From: Aporrectodea caliginosa
Taxonomy: Eukaryota; Annelida; Clitellata; Crassiclitellata; Lumbricidae
Length of the DNA stretch: 64,000 bases
Direction: 5' to 3'
Assembly (NCBI GenBank): GCA_020284085.1
Contig: JACEVL010000483.1
Span: 186,001-250,000 of the forward strand
Within the stretch, counting starts at the first letter, position 1. Every line of letters starts with the position of its first letter. Position numbers and translations under genes: made by a program. The notes under the pieces were generated by a model. That model ran no database searches. It was not told where the DNA came from and worked only from the letters and a program-made list of their open reading frames with translations. Of the stretch, positions 55,681 through 64,000 are shown piece after piece.

Positions 55681-57156
55681 CTTATACACCTCGTCGTGTC
55701 TAAAATACCTAAATCCTCTTTATAGAACCTGTTTTCCCTTCGCCATCGTTTCGTTCCTCGATATCCATAATTATCTCGGTTCAAATTCACCGGGTTTGGA
55801 CGTTGCTAGTTTTAATTTCTCTTGCTTGTTTCTGGGGCATTGACCTAAACCCTGGACTTTGGCGTCTCCAAACCACCTTTTCTTTCAGAATAACGATGCT
55901 TTTCAAAATATCAAAATGATACCTCGGACCATCCGATGAATTTTTTCGGTCATTGAAGTCCGACATACGTTGCTTCATTTCCTGCCTAGCGGGACTCAGG
56001 TCCCTTTTGGTTCTCCCATTGTTTCTCTTCACTATGCACCCAACCAATTTGTACCTACTCTTTAATAATTGTTTGTTTTCAAATGTGCAGTTCTCATAGA
56101 CTGTTACTAAAATTGTGAAACAATAAAGAACGATTTGATTTGATTTCGGGTATGACAACACTCTTCATTTCCCGCCCTAAATCAATCTGAGTCAGTGGTG
56201 GAATTGTTGTCCTTCATAAGTGACATCCAAATCTTTCTCGTTTCTCTGTACCTATTCGAATCATCCCCAAAGTCATCTTAAATTCTTATAAATCCTGGAC
56301 GCTGTAAGTCAGCGTCTCGGCTGTGTCAATGTTTACCGTCCTTCTTTATTTGACTGTCTTAGTTTTTTTTACAGAATTATATCCCATATTGAAATCCTGA
56401 TATCTTCTCCTTCTGAACTTTTGATATAACCGGGCAAACCGGCGACATCATTTTAGACATCAACAGTCTAAACACTGCTTCACAAAAGCTACTGCGACAC
56501 CAATCCTGACTTAGATCTATAGTATGGAGCATATCTTTCCAAACTCATTAGTTGGCCGAGATCCTGTACTTCGAGATTCCTATTCAATTTTCTACAACAA
56601 ATGTGAGAGAGTGCATAAGACTATCATACTACTAGTATCATAGGCTTTCGGGCTGCATTGTAATCAAGCTGTTCACAGGAATGTGAGTATTCACATATTA
56701 GTTAACTTCTAAGCTAAAAGAAAATATCTGGATTGATGGAACGGACGGAGGGAAGACAGTGGTCGGCTGATCGAAATATGGAAGAGTGCACGAAAGCAAT
56801 AAAAAAATAGCATAGGTGGAACACTGGACGGCACACAGCCCAAACCAGAATGGTAACGTATCTTAAGTATACCGTGGCAGACTGGTAGGCAGAGTTTCTT
56901 GAAAGGCCTTCGAACATTGACCGCATGCTTGTTGACGCTCTACACTGTATCTAATGACAGGTCTTTAGATATCTTATGAACTAATTAAATATTATGTAGC
57001 TTATTTACACAGCAACGACTTAACATAACTTGAAAAGAGTCTGGAGTCGGCGATATTATTCGCTATGGCCAAAACAGGAACCTCCCGGACCTGTACAAAT
57101 GGCCGATCCAGAATGAGTATGAATGCACATATTTATTTCCACATAAATACATAGGC
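55681..57156. other. Flank of MCT unit, duplicate of 35.3-38.9 kb
   Basis: 56730-57060 matches 36030-37130 minus the MITE and LINE found there. A - strand open frame (56161-55787) is unrecognised. No gene. Confidence 0.55.
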
Positions 57157-57368
57157 TTATTCATTATCGCTTGCTACGTTTGACATTACGATGTCGATGG
57201 ATTTGGGAATGTTTTCTCCGACGGAGGTAACATAGTGTCTGGAGACGGACTTCCTGCGACATCTGGTGACAAAAGTCAAGGCGACCATGAGGCTGCTAGA
57301 CACGAAGGCCATGCAACCGATGATGGCGAACGCTTTGTTGTAGTCGCGAGTCACATCGAATATCCAAC
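57157..57368 (-). pseudogene. MCT-like last exon, acceptor lost (unit C)
   Basis: Reads GWIFDVTRDYNKAFAIIGCM then SVGENIPKSIDIVMSNVASD, closest to gene B exon 5. The frame is intact to TGA/TAA at 57157, but the base pair before it is AT (CTGTTTAT|GTTGG) where A and B have AG. No matching exon 4 is found between here and 61.4 kb. Most likely a dead fragment of a third gene copy. Confidence 0.7.
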
Positions 57369-57589
57369 ATAAACAGGTAACACATAGCACAATATATAAA
57401 TCAAACGCGGCAATGAAAAACAACGAAGTGGTCAGAGTCTTGTAGCCAAAATTAATTAGCCAACACCATGCTTTATCCGACTTCTAGTGCAACCAGTAAT
57501 CCCACGATTGACTGGGGGAAATTTACCCCTAGAGCGGGAAGAGATATTCACAATTCCTTTAGCGAAATTTTCAGACTATGTTTTGGCTA

Positions 57590-57748
57590 TAAAATTCAAG
57601 CTCCGCTCTTTACTTGTGAGCCAACCGGCAGGGTTCTACAAGTCCCTCAAGTCTTTTTTCTTTAGTCGTGGCTTGGCCGGGAGCGCTTCTGAGTAGCTTC
57701 TTGAAGAGGCGCTATATAAATGCTCTGAATGAATGAATGAATTAAGGT
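57590..57748 (+). mobile_element. LINE 3' end inserted in unit C
   Basis: Reads LKSFFFSRGLAGSASE-stop, then GAGGCGCTATATAAATG and (TGAA)n. The paralogue at 39410-39417 lacks it, so it is a separate, later insertion. Confidence 0.75.
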
Positions 57749-60088
57749 TTCTCTTGCATAGCGCCGGTCAAAGTACATAAAACTCTGACGTCACAGTTGA
57801 ATTGCATTGTGTTAATGGTTTCTCTTAATGTAGGCCCTATAGTTCTTAGAATGATAATATCGGTGTCAAGTTCTGGTTTTTTGGGAGGAAAAAATTCGCA
57901 AGGGAACATTATTGTTGACATCCTCTGGCAAATACATGTGCTTCTTTATGGAACACGAGTCGTAATGTTACTCATCATGACATACTATCACCGTTACGTT
58001 TGACGTGACCATTTGCAGCTATACATCTGTGAGGGGTGATATCGATGTCCAGACCAGGGTTTTAGACTACGTGAAGTCGGAAAGGCCAATGTCTGACACT
58101 GTGCGATAATATTCTATGAATCATGTGACGTGAAGTTCCATGTGACCAATAATATCTCTTCAGCTTAAGTGTTACAAAGTTGATGTCGTCGTCTAGTCCA
58201 GAGTTTTCGGCTACAAGGAATCCGGAAGACATATCTGCCACTCCCACGATAGCTACAACCGATGATCTGTATTATCAAGTACAAGGCAACTGCGCTGGAA
58301 CAGCTCAAATTACCTTGACATTCGAGTTTAGTCGATTGTCATAGACAGTTTGCTGAACCTGTTTCAATGAATCCCAACGCAAAGGCATTAATCGCTAATC
58401 TCGTTTCTATGAAATGTAGACTACGGTAATCCTCCCCAAGGCAAAAATCAAAATCAGAGTCATATCGTTTGCAGTTTTTGAGAAATCAAAGGTCAACCAT
58501 GGGAGTAAAGTGACCCTGACTTGCAAGATCATGCGATGTCCGTACAAAGCTTAAGATACAATTTTGAATTGTGCCCTAAAATCATAGAATAAACAATAAG
58601 ACTAATCAGTCTATCAGCTCTCAGTTCCTGTGATTCCAAAGCTAACCATAGCAATTCAAGTGACCTTGAACTACGGTCATAGTCATGAGATGGTCATAAG
58701 AAGTTGATTATAACTACTGAACATGCTATGGCGAAAACTCAGGGAGGTGTCTTTCTTCTTCTCACGGTTGTCCTGGTGAACACCTCTCTATCTTTCTTCC
58801 GTTAACTCGGATGGCAAGTTCAGTCTCAGAGATCTGGCATTGGACTTAACGATACCAGCGACGATACCGATCACTACTTGGATGCGATGACGACGAGAAG
58901 TAAAGTCAACACCGTAACTCGTTTTATTGCTCAATAACAGATATCAACGAGCAGTCTTCTTCCTTCAGTTTTTCTTAGCGAGCTCTCTATATCATCATTT
59001 CTTGTAGGCTACTATTTAAATTGTTCTGGAGGTGGACACAGTCAAGTCCCCGGGTGGACACAGTAAAGGGACCGAACGACCGAGCGCTATCATGGTGACC
59101 ACCAGGGCGACGTCAATTTTGCCACAATACATGTAGGCCCCATCATTATTCGATTCGGCGACTACAAAACCAATGAGAAGAGACATTAACCTCTCGATTT
59201 CAACTTAGAGCCAAACAATTTGATTATTAAAATGATCGCCACAGAAGAAGGCGTTCTACATGTAGAAAAGTTACGTGATCCGATGAAGATGAAATAAACA
59301 GTATTCGATCCAAACAGCCACGAACTATTTCTTCCTTGGCCATTCTGTTATCGGCTCGGTCTTATGCCTGCTGAGAGCGAAATAACTCAACTTCCCTGTT
59401 CATCGTTTTCACGAAATTTTTCATGAATCTGCATTTTAATATGTAGAGGTCATCATCTAAGTCACAGGCTGAATTCCATTAAAGACAATTCGGCTGAGAA
59501 AACAACTCTAGACACAGGCGCCGCAGCAGTTACGGTCATTTCCGGCTTCACTCTGTTAAGGAATGCGTTGGAGGTGCAATGCAAAAAGCCGTTGGAAGAT
59601 GACTATAATCATTGACTAGGCTTTACCAAAAATAGGAGCCCGAATCTCACCGAAAATATGGCGCCTAAGTAGTAAGCGAGAAGTATAAGAATTTGCCGTT
59701 AAAGAACAGTGGCCATTGGAAAGAGCTTAAGAGCAGTCACTGGCTTGCACTGTGTTGCTTTGACACCACGCCGAAGCAGTTTACAGACAAGCGTCGCGGA
59801 TGATTCTAAGCCTATAGCTTAAGATAGCATCACCGGGAAGTGTCAGATCATAGACTGGGACAACTGGAACAAACTGAAGAGAGGATAGACGAACGACTAC
59901 TGCCTACTGATGACATTGGTCCCTTCTGGGCTTTCCTCTTGTGCCTAGAACAATCTATATTTGAAAAATTATGCTATTCTGGACATGCTATAAGTATCTT
60001 GGACTAATTAACAGAATTGATTGATTGATTTCCAATGGCTTTTGTTTTGCTTGGTATGTAAACTTAATTAAATCTCTTAGATCGCTCT
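57749..60088. other. Duplicate of gene B intron 4, then unassigned sequence
   Basis: 57780-59400 aligns in blocks with 39470-40740 (for example TTGCAAGATCATGCGATG at 58531 and 40268). Homology stops near 59410, before the place where exon 4 would be. 59410-60088 has nothing I recognise. Confidence 0.6.
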
Positions 60089-61209
60089 TTATGACATGTG
60101 TCAATAGTTCGCAAGCCTTTCTGCACAAACGTGCAGCAGCTTAAAATGTCTCATAGTGTAGAAACGATGAATGTTTTAGGCAACAATGATTTTAAATCAG
60201 TCAAAATAGTAATTTATTTTATTTTTTTAGTAGAATTTCATAGCTTTAAAAATAATTTTCAAAAATTTTCTGAAACATTTTAATTAGTTTTATGTCAAAA
60301 TAGCATGAAATGCATATATCCTGAATGTGTTTTTCACGATTCCTCTCGCAGTTATTGCCAGAAGAGAAAATACACATTCAGAGGATGTTGAGTGGCTGAA
60401 TGAGGATGAAGTTGATCTGTCTGCAATTATCCTTCCAGGAAACGATGATGGTGAAAGATTGATGCCAGTCGTAACTATGGATGAACACTTCACTTCACCA
60501 TGGATGGATGATGTCCAGTGAATATTTTTGAATTAAACATAATTCACAAGCCCATAATAAACAGATTCAGTATAGCACAAGAGTTTATCACATAATTTGT
60601 GAATCTAGTCTTTTTAGTCAAATTGTTTTGTTTCCTTTTTATTATTTAATCACTGTTCGAAAGTGTGACGTACTTTAGGGGGGCTCCGAGTTTTGTGACA
60701 GTTTGTGACAGGGGAGGGAGGGGTAAAAATGGTCAAAAAGTTGATGAAGTTGATCTGTCTGCAATTATCCTTCCAGGAAACGATGATGGTGAAAGATTGA
60801 TGCCAGTCGTAACTATGGATGAACACTTCACTTCACCATGGATGGATGATGTCCAGTGAATATTTTTGAATTAAACATAATTCACAAGCCCATAATAAAC
60901 AGATTCAGTATAGCACAAGAGTTTATCACATAATTTGTGAATCTAGTCTTTTTTTAGTCAAATTGTTTTGTTTCCTTTTTATTATTTAATCACTGTTCGA
61001 AAGTGTGACGTACTTTAGGGGGTCCGAGTTTTGTGACAGTTTGTGACAGGGGAGGGGTAAAACTGGTCAAAAATAGCGTGACGTACTTTATGACATGTGT
61101 CAATAGTTCGCAAGCCTTTCTGCACAAACGTGCAGCAGCTTAAAATGTCTCATAGTGTAGAAACGATGAATGTTTTAGGCAACAATGATTTTAAATCAGT
61201 CAAAATAGT
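60089..61209 (+). repeat. Nested direct duplications carrying a short conserved peptide
   Basis: A 123-bp block (TTTATGACATGTGTCAATAG ...) occurs at 60089-60211 and 61087-61209; between them a block of about 290 bp occurs at about 60402-60693 and 60744-61040. The inner block encodes twice a peptide, EVDLSAIILPGNDDGERLMP, ending SPWMDDVQ-stop; the first copy has an upstream extension RRENTHSEDVEWLNED. GTGACGTACTTTA and TTTGTGACAGGGGAGG motifs resemble DNA-transposon termini. Probably a transposase C-terminus with rearranged end sequences; family not identified. Confidence 0.6.
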
Positions 61210-61490
61210 GATTGATTCTAATTTGAAAACCAGATAGCAACAATATCCATATGCACCAGTCCATCTAGACTATCACAAATACTCTGGCAAGCAATTACAA
61301 TAACTCACGGCAGACTTCAACAACAGGATCCACTACGAAACGCAGACCCAGACTTACTTTATTTGCATACTTACATACACTTATTTTCACACATATAGAT
61401 ATAAAGATATTAGGCCTATATTATATTGCTTGCTACGTTTCGCCTTCAGGTGTCGGTGGATTTGAGAATGATTTGTTCGAATGAGGTAAT

Positions 61491-61612
61491 TCAGTATTTT
61501 TGGCGTATGGTGACAAAAGTCGAGACAACCATGAGGCTGGCAGACACGAATGCTATGCAACCGATGATGGCGAACGCTTTATTGTAATCGCCAGTCACAT
61601 CGAATACCCAAC
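61491..61612 (-). CDS. MCT-like candidate last exon, short C-terminus
   Basis: Acceptor TGTGTAG is intact, phase 1; reads GWVFDVTGDYNKAFAIIGCI then AFVSASLMVVSTFVTIRQKY-stop (TGA at 61493-61491). Lies 3' of another last exon (62314-62061) and the same exon 4 (63.8 kb). Either an alternative last exon of gene D or a leftover of a lost copy. Confidence 0.5.
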
Positions 61613-62060
61613 CTACACACGGGTCAGCATAAAGACCACTTGGTCAACACTCAACAGCCGAAATGAAAACCAACGACTGTTTCGATGTCTTACTGTGTCT
61701 GATATGACTAATTGACAGTTCGTTGATCAATCATGATCCTGAGATATGTGAAGCACATATATAGTACTAATTATATGCGCTGATGTTCGGATAAACTGAT
61801 CTCTGATGGACGATTGATGCCGTCTGGGAATGCCAGGATGGATACCACAACGGGCAAGTAACACACGATTTCAGATTGTCTGAAACCGGTCAGTTTACAT
61901 ATGATACACTCGTAAACTACGTAGATTATCTTTATATCAGTCAGACCAATCCAGAATGGCGACCGTATACTAGCATTGGAAACCACCGGGAATATCGTCT
62001 CAAGTTGCACAAAACTCACGCTTTACATGAACAACAGAGTCCACTTCGCAACGTACATAT

Positions 62061-62314
62061 CTACCTACATTCATATCCACCTATGTAAATATAAATAAAT
62101 AGAATATTGCTTATAAATAGATTAGCTCCTTTGGATGTCGGTGGATTTGCGGCGCCATTATCTGAGACAGGAAATTCAATGTCCTTGGAATCGGACTTCC
62201 GGTGGCAACTGGTGACAAAGGTCAAGACGACCATGAGGCTGGCAGAAACGAATGCCATGCAACCGATGATGGCGAACGCTTTGCTGTAATCGCGAGTCAC
62301 ATCGAAAACCCAAC
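62061..62314 (-). CDS. MCT-like gene D last exon
   Basis: Acceptor TGTGTAG, phase 1. GWVFDVTRDYSKAFAIIGCM, final helix, CHRKSDSKDIEFPVSDNGAA, then an unusual hydrophobic end (NLFISNILFIYIYIGGYECR) to the stop at 62061. The CHRKS..KDIE.P motif links it to gene A rather than B. Confidence 0.7.
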
Positions 62315-63732
62315 CTACACACGAAACAGAATACAACTTTTAGTCAACAGCCGAGATCAACATCAACGAAAGGTTCAGTGTCTTGTCGCAAAAAATAACT
62401 ATTGCTTACCCTTTACGTCAACAAACTTCAAGCACATACAGTATGCGTAAAGAATTACAGAATATTGCAACAGGTAACTCATAGTGTCATCAACACCCAA
62501 ACAATGCGTGGCGAAAACAACGACTGTCAAACAACTAGCAACAGATACTGGTTCGACACAAATCTGATGTCGTTCTAACAGCTTTTAGATGTTGAAAGAC
62601 TGAACAACGTCTGGATTTGACGGGACTTGTGTTGCCACTGATATCGCAAATAAAAACAAGAAATACTTTCATTGCTCGTTTATTTCTTAACCGCAAAAAT
62701 ACTATACAGTAAACTCCGTAAAGCTATGTACATTTTCGCGAATGGAATGCATTTGTCCAATGTTCCTATAAAAACATTTTTAAGCCGTAATTGTATAAAG
62801 GTATACCAGTCGACCAAATGGTAAATGGCCGACATTTTGGATATAGAAGGTCAATGTCCAGTCTACGTCAAGAGGAGAATTATTGAAGACTGCGAACGCA
62901 TAGCAAGTGGGTTAGGCAGGAAAACGGTTAGTCATCCTCACCGAGACCCATCGTCGTGACTAGGAGGGTGTCTTGAGCGGGAGACGAGAGACTAGCTTGG
63001 GTGGAAGAAGAGACGAGAACTGGTCCGGAGCTGCCAGAGCGAAAGGAATGGTCATTCAGGATATAGAAGAGAGATTAACCATTCGATCTCAGCGTGGTTC
63101 CGACCGAAGTGATTATGGTATTGCCATCGACAGTGTGTTCTGATGTAGAAAAGATTTGTGATCAGATGGAGATTAAGTAAATAGAATTTGATTGAAGTAT
63201 TCTAAAAACCGTTTCTTGCGTGGCGATTTCCTATCATTGCCCTGTCAGACATTGTAAACTCTAAGGAAAGTTCTCCGGAAAGTTCTCTTTGCTTGATTAC
63301 TGCTGTGCTTTAAATATTTGGAGAAAACTTCATCAGGTCTAGCCATTTAAAGGGCTAATATGTTGAAATAGGGGCATGCAAAGGACTAGCGTTCATCTGT
63401 CAGACATTGTAAACTCTAAGGAAAGTTCCCCGGAAAGTTCTCTTAGCTTGACTTCTGTATTCGGAGAAAATTCATCAGTCTACACAGAATGACGCCATTT
63501 AAAGGGCTAATTATTATGTTGAAATAGGGGCATGCAAAAGATTAGCGTTTTCACCTGATCAGCGTTACATTGTCTTGCTTCCTGGTACATGCATGCATGA
63601 ATTCACACACATTCACGTTTTACGCATGTGAATTTGGAACAATTCTAGAATCTATTCCCATTTTCTGGTTAATCATCATTCTGTAATTATTAAAAAACTG
63701 CATTTAACTTAAATCATTCAAATTCTACTAAC
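62315..63732. other. Gene D intron 4; tandem duplication
   Basis: 63245-63398 and 63399-63550 are consecutive copies of about 153 bp (TGTCAGACATTGTAAACTCT ... GGGGCATGCAAA). Nothing else recognised. Confidence 0.7.
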
Positions 63733-63858
63733 CAATGAGGGGCGGTGAAATGAGTCTTGCGAAACCTCCAATAAACTGCAGAACTGCTAAGCTCTTTGGA
63801 AGAAGGGCCACACCCATTAGGTCAACTGCGACGATGGTAAACACAGTGGTCGTACAAC
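63733..63858 (-). CDS. MCT-like gene D exon 4 (rest of gene beyond window)
   Basis: 126 nt like exon 4 of A and B; acceptor TGCAG, donor TTG|GTTAGT. GCTTTVFTIVAVDLMGVALL and PKSLAVLQFIGGFARLISPP. Joins in frame to either last exon at 62314 or 61612. Exons 1-3 must lie right of 64000. Confidence 0.75.
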
Positions 63859-64000
63859 CTGCACAAAGAATTAAATATTTATATTGCTCAATATTGCTCA
63901 ACCTGCCAAAATCAGGTCCATTGTTTCTGAACACTGCAATGTGCACCATCATATAATTAATCTAAGCACCTACTCAACCCTAAACGAGTTTCCAACGATC

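Overview
This is animal (metazoan) genomic DNA: split genes with GT-AG introns, long AT-rich introns, abundant microsatellites, and many non-LTR retrotransposons, hAT-type DNA transposons and Penelope-like retroelements. A plexin-type receptor and SLC16/MCT-type transporters fit any bilaterian. The repeat style (frequent AGGCCTA motifs, LINE C-termini, Penelope-like elements) suggests a marine invertebrate, possibly an echinoderm; that taxonomic guess is weak. Nothing looks bacterial or viral.

Layout. 1-9.1 kb (+ strand) holds the 3' half of a plexin-like receptor: five exons encode IPT/TIG-type ectodomain, one transmembrane segment and a cytoplasmic tail of about 335 residues that ends without a plexin RasGAP domain. 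Its largest intron contains a LINE split by a hAT element, which itself carries a LINE fragment. 10.7-11.75 kb is a TIR element sitting in (TA)n. From 13.1 kb to the end, the - strand carries a tandem array of SLC16/MCT-like genes. Gene A (22120 to 13150) and gene B (51051 to 38959) each have five exons with identical phases, join without a stop, and encode 507 and 505 residues. A third unit (57.2-59.4 kb) keeps only the last exon, with a broken splice acceptor. A fourth gene enters from the right edge with exon 4 and two candidate last exons (62.3 and 61.6 kb).

Because the units are paralogous segments, each serves as a natural empty site for transposons in the other. These include a LINE at 37.1-38.9 kb, MITEs, LINE 3' ends, a nested hAT complex at 51.5-54.8 kb, and an 11.3-kb Penelope-like element (PLE) cluster at 22.65-33.92 kb upstream of gene A.

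The PLE cluster is the most interesting system. Four partial copies (A and B head to tail, C inverted, D a 3' end) share an ORF1 with a coiled-coil stretch and an RT with Penelope hallmarks but no GIY-YIG endonuclease after it. ORF1 and RT are in the same frame and separated by a single TGA in all three copies that cover the junction, with no in-frame ATG before conserved RT sequence. Copy C begins with a sequence that folds as a complete type-I hammerhead ribozyme (31737-31779, - strand). Hammerheads in PLE terminal repeats are established; the combination with a missing endonuclease and a conserved in-frame TGA deserves a check.
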